NCBI GenBank assembly: GCA_000403415.2
Contig: KE159692.1
Location: forward strand, 319,024 to 383,023
Reading direction: 5' to 3'
Source of the DNA: Firmicutes bacterium M10-2
GTDB lineage: Bacteria; Bacillota_I; Bacilli_A; Erysipelotrichales; Erysipelotrichaceae
Length of the DNA stretch: 64,000 bases
Part shown: positions 22,264 to 29,460 of the stretch, in pieces
Position numbering within the stretch: position 1 is the first letter of the stretch
Layout: each line of letters starts with the position of its first letter
Program-made: the position numbers and the translations under genes
The notes under the pieces: model-generated
The model's database searches: none
What the model saw: only the letters and a program-made list of their open reading frames with translations
Told to the model about the DNA's origin: nothing

Positions 22264-22443
22264 TTAGTGCGGTGTTTCCATCATAAAGGCCAGTAGGATC
22301 AGAGCTGCGCCGATCACGCTAGTGATGATTTGGACCTTTCGATGTTCTTTTAGAGCTTCGGTTTGGAGCTCGATCATCGCTTTTTCTTCCAACTGTTTTT
22401 GGATACCGTCATTAATACGGATCATGAAGCTGTAGTCAGTCAT
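22264..22443 (-). CDS. Small membrane protein, unknown
   Basis: 59 aa from the ATG at 22,443 (GGAG 6 nt upstream). A helical N-terminus (IRINDGIQKQLEEKAMIELQTEAL) is followed by one C-terminal membrane segment (IITSVIGAALILLAFMM). Overlaps the upstream gene by 8 nt. Confidence 0.5.
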   Translation of the reverse strand: MTDYSFMIRINDGIQKQLEEKAMIELQTEALKEHRKVQIITSVIGAALILLAFMMETPH

Positions 22444-22681
22444 GAGGCTCTCCTTTTTGGAGCACTTGCTGATAAGCAGCGTCTCCAATTTTTTCAAAGA
22501 CTGAGTCGATCCATGACAGCGCTATCCGATATGCCCTTTCTGCCCCCAAGGCAAAAGCGGGATCTGCAAGTTCCATGTCTCTAAGAGCATGTTCAAAGCC
22601 GGCAAAATAAGATTCATTGATAGATTCATCTGCCAAAGACCGTGCGGCCATCTGATGTAGCCGTTCAATTTGATTTTTCAT
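22436..22681 (-). CDS. Small phage protein, unknown
   Basis: 81 aa starting MKNQIERLHQMAARSLADES at an ATG with GGAGAGAGG upstream. Helical; contains FAGFEHALRDMEL and AERAYRIALSWID. No family recognised. It overlaps the 43-aa gene before it by 17 nt. Confidence 0.5.
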   Translation of the reverse strand: MKNQIERLHQMAARSLADESINESYFAGFEHALRDMELADPAFALGAERAYRIALSWIDSVFEKIGDAAYQQVLQKGEPHD

Positions 22682-22796
22682 ATGCCTCTCTCCTTTTCCA
22701 TTCTTCTTTGTAACAGTCCTCACAAACGGCATAGCCGAAACCTGCAAAGTTGTGGATTTCCAGCGAAGTGAAAGTGTCTCGATACCGATTTGACAT
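22665..22796 (-). CDS. 43-aa phage protein with a CxxC motif
   Basis: MSNRYRDTFTSLEIHNFAGF then GYAVCEDCYKEEWKRREAYE. The CEDC knuckle and following basic helix look like half of a zinc ribbon. AAGGA lies 5 nt before the ATG. It overlaps the neighbours at both ends in different frames. Too short for most gene callers, but the reading is coherent. Confidence 0.5.
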   Translation of the reverse strand: MSNRYRDTFTSLEIHNFAGFGYAVCEDCYKEEWKRREAYEKSN

Positions 22797-22908
22797 CTTT
22801 ATCCTTAAGCCAGTCTTTAGCGATTTTCCTTGCTCTCCTTAAGTTGGTTTCCGTCTCAACCAAATCATCGTAGCTTGCAGTGATTGTAATCACATATTCT
22901 CTTTTCAT
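22720..22908 (-). CDS. Small phage protein, unknown
   Basis: 62 aa beginning MKREYVITITASYDDLVETE at the ATG 6 nt after AGGAGG. The first 48 residues are convincing; the last part (FHFAGNPQLCRFRLCRL) overlaps the CxxC gene in another frame and may be weakly constrained. Confidence 0.5.
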   Translation of the reverse strand: MKREYVITITASYDDLVETETNLRRARKIAKDWLKDKDVKSVSRHFHFAGNPQLCRFRLCRL

Positions 22909-22922
22909 TTCCATCCTCCTCT

Positions 22923-23147
22923 CTATTCCATCGATCTGATCGCAGCTTTCGCGTGTGGAAATGCCTTGATAAAGATCGAAACCGGAATTACTTTTTTTCC
23001 AATGTACTGAGCCTCGTAGGTGTCGCCCCAAGGCTCTTTGCCATCGAATGACTTTTCTCTAAGGCCACGGATAATTTCGTAGGCCTTTGCTTTTTTGACG
23101 CCTGTGATTTCCATGACGTCTTTGGATGTTAGGTATGATTTTTTCAT
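22923..23147 (-). CDS. Helix-turn-helix DNA-binding protein, early region
   Basis: 74 aa. MKKSYLTSKDVMEITGVKKAKAYEIIRGL is a clear excisionase/MerR-like winged helix start, followed by QYIGKKVIPVSIFIKAFP. Probably an early regulator or excisionase-type protein. A repressor-type operator (23,170-23,191) lies just upstream, so its expression may be separately controlled. Confidence 0.7.
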   Translation of the reverse strand: MKKSYLTSKDVMEITGVKKAKAYEIIRGLREKSFDGKEPWGDTYEAQYIGKKVIPVSIFIKAFPHAKAAIRSME

Positions 23148-23169
23148 GGGTTGTCCTTTCTAACTGTCT

Positions 23170-23191
23170 AGTGTTCCATTTATGGCACACT
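23170..23191. promoter_or_regulatory. Phage operator downstream of cro
   Basis: Inverted repeat AGTGTTCC-N6-GGCACACT between the cro-like gene and the next HTH gene. It matches the sites in the cro-repressor gap. Confidence 0.55.
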
Positions 23192-23192
23192 A

Positions 23193-23396
23193 TTAAGTAA
23201 AAAAAATGATTTCTTTTTCCTCTGGGCCAATCTTTAATTCCTGACTAATAATCTTTATTTCGGAAGCTTTAAATTCGTTAACACCGTCAATTTTTAAAGA
23301 CAAGCCATACTGAGAGATGCCGAGCTTTTTGGCAAGGTACTTCATCTTCAGCCCTGAAGATTTGATTTTCTTCTTCAAAAGTTGTGTGTTTACCAT
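23193..23396 (-). CDS. Cro-like regulator
   Basis: 67 aa from the ATG at 23,396 (AAGGA 6 nt upstream): MVNTQLLKKKIKSSGLKMKY, then LAKKLGISQYGLSLKIDG, an XRE-type helix-turn-helix. First leftward gene of the lytic side, divergent from the repressor. Its promoter TTGACA-N16-TATTAT (23,460-23,433) is overlaid by operator-like sequences. Confidence 0.75.
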   Translation of the reverse strand: MVNTQLLKKKIKSSGLKMKYLAKKLGISQYGLSLKIDGVNEFKASEIKIISQELKIGPEEKEIIFFT

Positions 23397-23409
23397 CTTC
23401 ATTCCTTTC

Positions 23410-23516
23410 TGTGCCATATTTGGTACACCTAAATAATACATTAATGTTCCATATTGTCAACATATATTTGTGTTTTTTTCAATTTTTGTTGTTTTTTAGG
23501 GCACACTCTATATAAT
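23410..23516. promoter_or_regulatory. Lysogeny switch: divergent promoters and operators
   Basis: Leftward promoter TTGACA (23,460-23,455), TATTAT (23,438-23,433). Rightward repressor promoter with TATAAT at 23,511-23,516 and a possible TTGTTT at 23,489-23,494. Operator-like sites: TGTGCCATATTTGGTACA at 23,410, a weaker ATGTTCCATA/TTGTCAACAT at 23,444, and a half-site GGCACACT at 23,500 between the repressor -35 and -10. Confidence 0.65.
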
Positions 23517-23543
23517 TAAAAGTAAGAAGGAGAAAAGCGCGTT

Positions 23544-23984
23544 ATGAGTAAAGATAGCGAAATATTTTTGAAGGAAATGGGAGAAAGGATAAGGGACAGA
23601 AGAATAAAACTAGGTATTTCTCAAATTGATTTAGCAAAAAAGATAGGTTACTCCAATCGTTCTTCTCTTATAAAGCTAGAAAAAGGTGAAATTGATCCAT
23701 CGCAATCAAAAATGGTTGCTCTAGCGAAAGCCCTCCAAACGACACCAAGTTATCTAATGGGCTGGGATAGCGAAAATAAAATTGATTCGCAATGGGGAAA
23801 CGATAGCGCTAACAGGGAGTATTTAGCGGATAAACCGGATTTGCTTGAGATTTACAACGATTTAGTCGGAAATAACGAGCTTACTATTCTGTTCGACAAG
23901 ACTAAAGATCTGGAACCAAAAGATATCGAGTCAGTTTTGATATTTGTGCAAATGTTACGAAAGCAAAGAGGAATGGATGAGTGA
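23544..23984 (+). CDS. CI-like repressor (XRE family)
   Basis: 146 aa. RIRDRRIKLGISQIDLAKKIGYSNRSSLIKLEKGE is a full XRE helix-turn-helix (residues about 14-70), followed by ALQTTPSYLMGWD, the usual linker of phage repressors. The C-terminal part lacks a LexA-like S24 peptidase, so induction probably does not use self-cleavage. The ImmA-like gene directly downstream fits anti-repressor control by proteolysis. Confidence 0.9.
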   Translation: MSKDSEIFLKEMGERIRDRRIKLGISQIDLAKKIGYSNRSSLIKLEKGEIDPSQSKMVALAKALQTTPSYLMGWDSENKIDSQWGNDSANREYLADKPDLLEIYNDLVGNNELTILFDKTKDLEPKDIESVLIFVQMLRKQRGMDE

Positions 23985-23995
23985 GATGATAAATA

Positions 23996-24238
23996 ATGTC
24001 ATTTGAAGATTATTGTGCATTAAATAACGTTAACGTTATATATTTTAATTTTTCAAGCAAAATCAGAGGCCTTTGTACAGTTAAAGACGGTGCCTACTTA
24101 ATAGCAATCAACCCGGCTTTTGATAGCTTATCTCAAAGGAAAACCTTCGAGCATGAAATGATCCACGTTTTGGAGGAACATTTAGGTAGTTGCGAAAGCG
24201 CAGTACAATCTTGCGATAGAGCTAATTATGATTTTTGA
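23996..24238 (+). CDS. ImmA/IrrE-like metallopeptidase, short
   Basis: 80 aa with the zinc motif FEHEMIHVLEEH near residues 52-63. ImmA-type enzymes cleave the partner repressor on induction. The protein is shorter than many ImmA proteins, which run to 120 or more residues, but retains the HExxH core. It is 11 nt after the repressor stop; its own ribosome binding site is poor, so coupling is likely. Confidence 0.8.
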   Translation: MSFEDYCALNNVNVIYFNFSSKIRGLCTVKDGAYLIAINPAFDSLSQRKTFEHEMIHVLEEHLGSCESAVQSCDRANYDF

Positions 24239-24273
24239 ACTCAAGAAAAGAATAAACGATGCTTCGGAGTAAT

Positions 24274-24302
24274 AAAAGTGCGGAACGAATCCGCGCTTTT
24301 TG
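24274..24302. terminator. Bidirectional terminator between immA and lipoprotein genes
   Basis: Stem AAAAGTGCGGA/TCCGCGCTTTT with loop ACGAA. T-runs occur on both strands, so it serves both convergent genes. Confidence 0.8.
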
Positions 24303-24307
24303 GTTGC

Positions 24308-24850
24308 TTATAAATTGATCAGAATTGAAGGGTCATCATTGAATACATTTGAATAGTATTCTAAAATTGCTCCACCATTATAGTCAGCTGGCACCTGGAA
24401 TACAAGGTCTCCTTCTGTCGATGCTCCGTTCTTTAACGTAACTGCATCGATCTGCGTAATCCCGTCTAACATTGAACCAGAGAAATCAACATCTTGTTCC
24501 ACACCATTAACATCTAATTTAAAATAATAAGGATTTACGTCAACCTTATTGTCTCCAGCATTTGTGGCTTTAACATGGACAACCAAGAATATTTTGCCAT
24601 CTTCCGGTGTAACAAATTCGGCTCCCCCATTTGTCTGAGCGCTCGTAACCACAAGTTGAAGCCCGTCAGCCTCAGCTATTTCATTAATGCCGGCAGTGTT
24701 TTTTGGCTTCTGCTCTTCTTTTGGTTGCTCTTCCTGCACTTGCTTTCCACTATCGCTTGAATCTTTCGACGTATCCGATCCGCTTGAGCATGCAGCTAGT
24801 GGAAAAACAAGTAAAGAAGAAAGCAACAAGTAAAAAATTTTTTTGTTCAT
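24308..24850 (-). CDS. Lipoprotein with DUF4352-like domain
   Basis: 180 aa. Signal peptide MNKKIFYLLLSSLLVFPLAAC with lipobox LAAC (Cys21), then a disordered S/D/K/E-rich linker to about residue 50, and an immunoglobulin-like DUF4352 domain (FLVVHVKATNAGDNKVDVNP, DLVFQVPADY). A surface lipoprotein beside the integrase is typical of lysogenic conversion or superinfection exclusion. Independent unit with its own promoter region to the right. Confidence 0.85.
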   Translation of the reverse strand: MNKKIFYLLLSSLLVFPLAACSSGSDTSKDSSDSGKQVQEEQPKEEQKPKNTAGINEIAEADGLQLVVTSAQTNGGAEFVTPEDGKIFLVVHVKATNAGDNKVDVNPYYFKLDVNGVEQDVDFSGSMLDGITQIDAVTLKNGASTEGDLVFQVPADYNGGAILEYYSNVFNDDPSILINL

Positions 24851-24922
24851 AACACTTCCTTTCCATTTATAATAATATTATCTTCTATTTTGTTAGCGTT
24901 TTCAATCTTTATTTTGACAATT

Positions 24923-24951
24923 AAAAAGACGGACCAAAATCCGTCTTTTTT
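24923..24951 (-). terminator. Intrinsic terminator after the integrase gene
   Basis: Stem AAAAAGACGGA/TCCGTCTTTTT with loop CCAAAA, overlapping the integrase stop; T-rich on both sides. Confidence 0.8.
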
Positions 24952-26053
24952 AGTTATCATTATCCATAAAATCAATGATTTTATCGTCACCAGCTTTAAA
25001 CCAGTGTGCGTAAACGTTGTGGATCGTCTCGACGGTATCGCCTAATCGTTTAGCTATATCAAAATCCGAAAATCCATTCTGAGCCATGTTATTAATGAGA
25101 TACGAAGCGTGAGAGTGTCTGAAATCGTGGATCCGAATTTCCGGAATATCATAGCCTCGTCTATTCGCTTCTTTGATATAGTGAATGTTTTTTCTTCTCA
25201 AGGTTTCAGCCGAGATTGGTTTATCGTCTCCGAATACAAACATTTCAGGACCAAAACAAGCAAAACCTTTGGCAACTTTCAAATAGTCTTTCAACTCTTT
25301 TATAAGAGATTTCGGCATCGAAATCGTTCGATACGAGTTCTTTGTTTTTGGTGGCGTGCATGGATTCTCTTTCAGCCTGTTGATCGTGATCACTGTTTTG
25401 CTGATACTCATTGTTTTGTTTTTAAAATCAATGTCTTTCCACTGAAGACCCATCATCTCGCCCTTCCGAATCCCCATCCAGTAAAGCGTTGAAAACATCG
25501 CTCTATCTCGAGGATCTTCGATGACGGAAAGGCACAACTTGAATTCGTCTGGTTCGAAAAAGCTCATTTCTTTTTTCTGCTCGCCTGCTCTTGCATCTTT
25601 ATAGACCTTGAGCATCGGGCTTGCTTCTATGATTTCTTCTCTCACTGCAAATTTAAAAAGTCTGGTTAAAGAAAAATAGATTTTCTCGACGTATCGCTTT
25701 GAGTATTTTTTATCACACACGTTTATGTAAGCCTGCAGCACTTTTGGATCATAAAAGTCTTTGTCTCCGAGTTCGCGGATCAGCTTTTTATATACTTTTT
25801 CTTCTTGATCGGTGGTCGAAGGTTTTACTTGAGTTTTCCAAAAAGGGAGAAACTGGTCAACAAGTTCTACAAGGCTTGGCCTCATGATCTTGGCAACATC
25901 AAAGTTTTCTCTGTAAGCTTGTTCCGCTTTGACAGCTTCTCCTTTCCTCTTGAAGCCGCCTCGCTTTTTATATCGATGGATCACTTTTCCTTTGTGAGTA
26001 ATGGTCCCGTAAAATCCCCACTCCCCCGTCACTTCATTCTTTTTGACTGCCAT
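24950..26053 (-). CDS. int: Tyrosine integrase
   Basis: 367 aa. N-terminal arm-binding domain (WGFYGTITHKGKVIHRYKKRGGF), SAM-like core-binding domain (residues about 65-150), catalytic domain with MGIRKGEMMGLQW (Arg), HDFRHSHASYL (His-x-x-Arg) and NVYAHWF (Tyr). It integrates and excises the prophage. Its 5' end faces the tRNA-Leu 3' end 115 bp away, the usual place for an att site. Confidence 0.95.
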   Translation of the reverse strand: MAVKKNEVTGEWGFYGTITHKGKVIHRYKKRGGFKRKGEAVKAEQAYRENFDVAKIMRPSLVELVDQFLPFWKTQVKPSTTDQEEKVYKKLIRELGDKDFYDPKVLQAYINVCDKKYSKRYVEKIYFSLTRLFKFAVREEIIEASPMLKVYKDARAGEQKKEMSFFEPDEFKLCLSVIEDPRDRAMFSTLYWMGIRKGEMMGLQWKDIDFKNKTMSISKTVITINRLKENPCTPPKTKNSYRTISMPKSLIKELKDYLKVAKGFACFGPEMFVFGDDKPISAETLRRKNIHYIKEANRRGYDIPEIRIHDFRHSHASYLINNMAQNGFSDFDIAKRLGDTVETIHNVYAHWFKAGDDKIIDFMDNDN

Positions 26054-26138
26054 TTAGATCACCTCTCCACGCTCATTGTAGCAATTGTGGCGCAAAAAGT
26101 TGATACACTTTTACACCGATTTTACACCACAAAGAAAA

Positions 26139-26162
26139 AAGCCCTTTAAATAAGGGCTTAAT
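26139..26162 (-). terminator. Terminator downstream of tRNA-Leu
   Basis: Stem AAGCCCTT/AAGGGCTT with loop TAAATA-type centre and T-run on the minus strand. It lies between the tRNA 3' end and the integrase, so in the lysogen it is probably supplied by the phage side. Confidence 0.65.
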
Positions 26163-26168
26163 TTGCTA

Positions 26169-26256
26169 TGGTGGGGACGGTGGGACTTGAACCCACACGG
26201 GATTAACTCCCAACGGATTTTAAGTCCGTTGCGTCTGCCTATTTCGCCACGACCCC
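26169..26256 (-). tRNA. tRNA-Leu (UAA), probable prophage attachment site
   Basis: 88 nt including encoded CCA. Anticodon loop CTTAAAA gives UAA. The long variable arm, GTTCAAGTCCC T-loop and GGGGTCG acceptor are visible. The integrase sits just beyond the 3' end, so the core att is probably within the 3' part; the other copy should lie left of the window. Confidence 0.93.
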
Positions 26257-26263
26257 ACTAGAA

Positions 26264-26337
26264 TGGAGGTTCCGATCGGATTTGAACCGATGATCACAGA
26301 GTTGCAGTCTATTGCCTTACCACTTGGCTACGGAACC
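26264..26337 (-). tRNA. tRNA-Cys (GCA)
   Basis: 74 nt including CCA. Anticodon loop CTGCAAC gives GCA. Acceptor GGTTCCG pairs with CGGAACC; T-loop GGTTCAAATCC. Seven bases upstream of tRNA-Leu, in one transcript. Confidence 0.95.
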
Positions 26338-26349
26338 GGTTGCTCAGAT

Positions 26350-26378
26350 ATTATGCCATGATCCCAAGTCAAAATCAA
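26350..26378 (-). promoter_or_regulatory. Promoter of the tRNA pair
   Basis: Minus-strand TTGATT (26,378-26,373), 17-bp spacer, CATAAT (26,355-26,350) preceded by TGG. Confidence 0.6.
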
Positions 26379-26400
26379 CTGTTTTTTCAAAAAAAATAAA

Positions 26401-26414
26401 TGTAAGCGTTTTTC
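26401..26414 (+). promoter_or_regulatory. Weak cre-like site before the YitT gene
   Basis: TGTAAGCGTTTTTC matches the CcpA cre pattern TGWAANCGNTNNCA in most positions but not the last two. Confidence 0.25.
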
Positions 26415-26529
26415 AGCTATAAATTTATGAGAAAAGTTTGTAGAATAGATAGGGAAAATCTTAAGGGCTTAGCAAACCCTATTCTCCTTAAGATTGTTAT
26501 AATGGTTATAGAATATTAGGAGTTGTCTT

Positions 26530-27411
26530 ATGTTTGAAATTTTTAAGAAGCTTAACAAAAACAAAAAGGTGCGTATGTTTTTTTCTCTGTGTATGGTTAT
26601 CATCAGCGCTTTTTTGCAGGTATATATCATTGATGTATTCATGAATCCCTGCAATTTGATTTCCGGAGGATTTACCGGGATCGCCTTGTTTATGAATAAA
26701 GCATTCGCTCTTTTTCATATCAATTTTCCGACCTCCGCAGGAATCATGCTGCTCAATATTCCTGCAGCCTTCTTATGCGCAAAGGCTATTTCGAAACGAT
26801 TCGTATTTTTGAGTACACTCCAATTTACGCTTGTTTCCATTTTGTTGGATATTTGTCAATTTGAACCTCTCTTTACCGATCAGGCATTGAATATCTTGTT
26901 CGGTGGTGTTTTATGGGGATTTTCGATTTCTCTGGCCCTTAAAGCCGGAGGATCCACAGGCGGAACCGATTTTATCGCCCAATATGTTTCCAATAAGATC
27001 CACAAAGGGATTTGGGATTATGTGTTTTACTTTAACTGTTTCATGTACGTTTGCTACGGATTTACGTTTGGCTGGGTAGAAGCCGGATATTCAATCATTT
27101 TCCAGTTTTTATCTACAAAAACCATTTCAAGTCTTTATCAGCGCTATGAACAAATTACAATCGAATTTACGACTGCCCATCCTCAACGTGTCATTGATGC
27201 ATTTATGTGCACATGCCGTCATGGAATGAGTATTATCGAAGCGCATGGGGCCTACTCAAACAAAAAATTTTATATATGCAAGACTGTAGTCAGCTCCTAT
27301 CAAGCCCATGATGTCATAGATCAAGTTCGTAAAGCCGATCCGAAAGTCATTGTCAATACGTATAAAACCGCAAACTTTTACGGAAACTTTTATCAGCCGC
27401 CAATCGAATAA
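26530..27411 (+). CDS. YitT/DUF2179 family membrane protein
   Basis: 293 aa. Five or six membrane segments in the first 205 residues, with the family motifs NPCNLISGGFTGIAL and ALKAGGSTGGTDFIAQ. A soluble DUF2179 domain (residues about 210-290) ends the protein. Widespread in Firmicutes; function unproven, some members linked to substrate export. First chromosomal gene past the prophage, with AGGAG upstream. Confidence 0.88.
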   Translation: MFEIFKKLNKNKKVRMFFSLCMVIISAFLQVYIIDVFMNPCNLISGGFTGIALFMNKAFALFHINFPTSAGIMLLNIPAAFLCAKAISKRFVFLSTLQFTLVSILLDICQFEPLFTDQALNILFGGVLWGFSISLALKAGGSTGGTDFIAQYVSNKIHKGIWDYVFYFNCFMYVCYGFTFGWVEAGYSIIFQFLSTKTISSLYQRYEQITIEFTTAHPQRVIDAFMCTCRHGMSIIEAHGAYSNKKFYICKTVVSSYQAHDVIDQVRKADPKVIVNTYKTANFYGNFYQPPIE

Positions 27412-27417
27412 AAAAAA

Positions 27418-27650
27418 GATGATACCAACGTATCATCACAGGCTGTTGACAAAGTCGATTTTTCAAATCGGCTTTGTCACAGCTTTTTATTTTTCTCCCA
27501 CAAATGAATAAAAAAAGAGCAATTTGAGGTATTTAAGTACCTAATATTACTCTTTTTTTAGACCTTTTTACCCACTTTTATTTTATTGAAATTTAATTTT
27601 TTCAAAATAGGTAGTTTGTCAACACTCTGAGATGATACCAACGTATCATC
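27418..27650. mobile_element. MITE-like element inserted in a terminator hairpin
   Basis: The 20-bp hairpin GATGATACCAACGTATCATC occurs at 27,418-27,437 and again at 27,631-27,650. Between them lie 193 bp with imperfect terminal inverted repeats (left CAGGCTGTTGACAAA, right complement CAGAGTGTTGACAAA). No ORF is present. An internal hairpin (27,517-27,552) with A- and T-runs could terminate both ways. The 20-bp repeat is best read as a target duplication of the terminator of the leftward permease gene. Confidence 0.65.
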
Positions 27651-28536
27651 AAAAAATAAATGAGAACACGATTCCGAAAAGGATCGCGATGATCCATAAG
27701 ATCAAGGCAATCTGACCGATTGTCTTTTTCTTTTCCCCGTATTGGAACAAGACCAAAAATCCCATCCCCGCATTTGTGATCAGTCCGGCAAGCAACGAGC
27801 CGAAGGAAAGCTGTCCAAGCGCGAATAATTGACAAAGGATTACGGTTGCCGCACAATTCGGGATGAATCCGAATAAAGCGGAGAACACAGGCTGAAGCAA
27901 AGAACCTTGCAATAAGAATTTTGACAACGTGTCTTCCCCAATCCATCCAATGAGCGCATTAAACACGATCGTAACTCCGAACACAAATAAGAAGATCTTC
28001 CCTGTCCGAATCAATGCACTAAGCCACATCGGATATTGTGGATAACAGCAAGGACAGGAGCTGGCCGCTTGATCGTCTTGATCGAATTCTTCCTCATCCT
28101 CTTCTTCCGGAAGATCTTCAAAACGTAGGATCTTCTGTTTCGGAAAAAGGATCCTATCGACAAAATATCCACTAATGACTGCAATCAAAAATTTGCAAAT
28201 CAGCAAAACGATTAAGGTTCCATAAAGTTTTGGCTCTGCAAGCAAGATTGGAATGGCCTCGTCGCTCGTTGCGATAAACACTGCAAGCAATGTTCCGATC
28301 GTCACATTCCCTTGCACGAACAACATAGCTGCCAAAATACTGAATCCGCATTGCGGAATCAGTCCGATCAAAGCGCCCACCAAAGGGCCGTATTTCTGCA
28401 ATGCAAAAAAAAGCTTATCATCTTTCGAATCTTTTCGTTCAAAATATTCAATGATTAAATACGCGACATATAAAAGCGGAATCATTAGCCATGTATCATG
28501 CCACGCATCCGCTATACAATCTATTAAAAATTCCAA
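27649..28536 (-). CDS. ArsP_2-type permease (putative heavy-metal or organic-cation exporter)
   Basis: 295 aa with about ten membrane segments in two halves. Each half carries a matching signature, GLIPQCGFSILAAML and GFIPNCAATVILCQ. A strongly acidic cytoplasmic loop between them (EEEDEEEFDQDDQ) is followed by SCPCCYP, a cysteine cluster suited to metal binding. I place it in the family labelled putative arsenic efflux/10-TM exporter (PF11449). Substrate not proven. Confidence 0.75.
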   Translation of the reverse strand: MEFLIDCIADAWHDTWLMIPLLYVAYLIIEYFERKDSKDDKLFFALQKYGPLVGALIGLIPQCGFSILAAMLFVQGNVTIGTLLAVFIATSDEAIPILLAEPKLYGTLIVLLICKFLIAVISGYFVDRILFPKQKILRFEDLPEEEDEEEFDQDDQAASSCPCCYPQYPMWLSALIRTGKIFLFVFGVTIVFNALIGWIGEDTLSKFLLQGSLLQPVFSALFGFIPNCAATVILCQLFALGQLSFGSLLAGLITNAGMGFLVLFQYGEKKKTIGQIALILWIIAILFGIVFSFIF

Positions 28537-28604
28537 GCTATCCCTCCAATTCTCTTTTCATTTTAAAAATTTCTTTTTTTAATTGCACGTTGAATGCCAC
28601 AGAA

Positions 28605-28634
28605 AAGAGATCCAAGCTATGCTCGAATCTCTTC
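28605..28634 (-). terminator. Intrinsic terminator after the BI-1 gene
   Basis: Stem AAGAGATCCAAGC/GCTCGAATCTCTT (28,605-28,633) with T-rich tail on the minus strand. Confidence 0.65.
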
Positions 28635-28652
28635 ATAATTTGTTGTTCTTTG

Positions 28653-29357
28653 TTAATTGTTGCGACTGCTGCTCATTCCAAGCAAGCGCAAAATATATAA
28701 GAAAATATTGATAAAATCTAAATAAAGCTCTAAAGCCATGAAAATCGCAAATTTTTCTTGTGTCATGCCGCTTGTATTGGACATTAATTGATTGGCTCGC
28801 TGCACATCCCAAGCCGTCAGCCCTGTGAAAATCAGCAACCCGACAATACTGATCAAGCGAGTATTCATATTGAATCGAAACAGCATCAGGATCGCCTGAG
28901 TAATAATCAGAGCCACCAAAGCACCAAGGCAGATTGTTCCGAAACTCGAAAGATCTCGTTTTGTTGTCATCCCGATAAAAATCAGACAAGCAAAATATAC
29001 CGCACTCACTAAAAAAGCCACAAAGATCGTACCTAAGCTGTAAACGATCCCAATTGAAGTTAGAGAAATTCCCATTGTGATCGCAAAGATCACAAACAAT
29101 AATTTCATGGTAGAACTTGTCGCCCGGTTAAGAGCTGCCGAGAAGCCAAACGCAATACCGAACTGAATTAAAACAAGCAAAAGCGGGATCGGACCACGGA
29201 TCAGCGAATAATACAATCCGGTCGTGTACATCAAGTAAGAGGTTGCTGCAGTGAGCAGCAATCCGAAAAACATCCATGTGTATGTTTTCAGCAGTCCGCG
29301 TCTTTGATCGCTCACCCCGGAAAAATTCGAATAGTGATAATCATTGTATTGAGGCAT
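28653..29357 (-). CDS. Bax inhibitor-1/YccA family membrane protein
   Basis: 234 aa with seven membrane segments. N-terminal MPQYNDYHYSNFSGVSDQRR, then the family features LTSIGIVYSLG, GMTTKRDLSSFG and the C-terminal TAWDVQRANQL ... ALELYLDFINIFLYILRLLG. The D-x-x-N/LYLDFIN half is the BI-1 signature, in which paired aspartates gate a pH-sensitive calcium leak in the studied bacterial homologue. AAGGAGG upstream. Confidence 0.92.
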   Translation of the reverse strand: MPQYNDYHYSNFSGVSDQRRGLLKTYTWMFFGLLLTAATSYLMYTTGLYYSLIRGPIPLLLVLIQFGIAFGFSAALNRATSSTMKLLFVIFAITMGISLTSIGIVYSLGTIFVAFLVSAVYFACLIFIGMTTKRDLSSFGTICLGALVALIITQAILMLFRFNMNTRLISIVGLLIFTGLTAWDVQRANQLMSNTSGMTQEKFAIFMALELYLDFINIFLYILRLLGMSSSRNN

Positions 29358-29425
29358 AAATAAACAATGCCCTCCTTTCTTAGATTAAGATTCATTATAC
29401 ACTAATCTTTTAAACAATATAGTAC

Positions 29426-29451
29426 AAAACAGCCCATTTCAGAGCTGTTTT
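29426..29451 (-). terminator. Terminator after the PEPCK-like gene
   Basis: Stem AAAACAGC/GCTGTTTT with T-rich flank. Confidence 0.65.
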
Positions 29452-29460
29452 TATTATATT

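Larger units (their letters stand above)
1..26169. mobile_element. Prophage, siphovirus type, left end outside the window
   Basis: A continuous run of phage genes in the usual modular order: integrase, lysogeny switch, replication, late regulator, packaging, head, connectors, tail. The right boundary is set by the integrase lying just inside the 3' end of tRNA-Leu at 26,169. The left attachment copy and the tail and lysis genes are not in the window. The prophage looks richer in G+C than the flanking chromosome, but this was judged by eye. No disrupted core phage gene was seen, so it may be intact. Confidence 0.93.
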
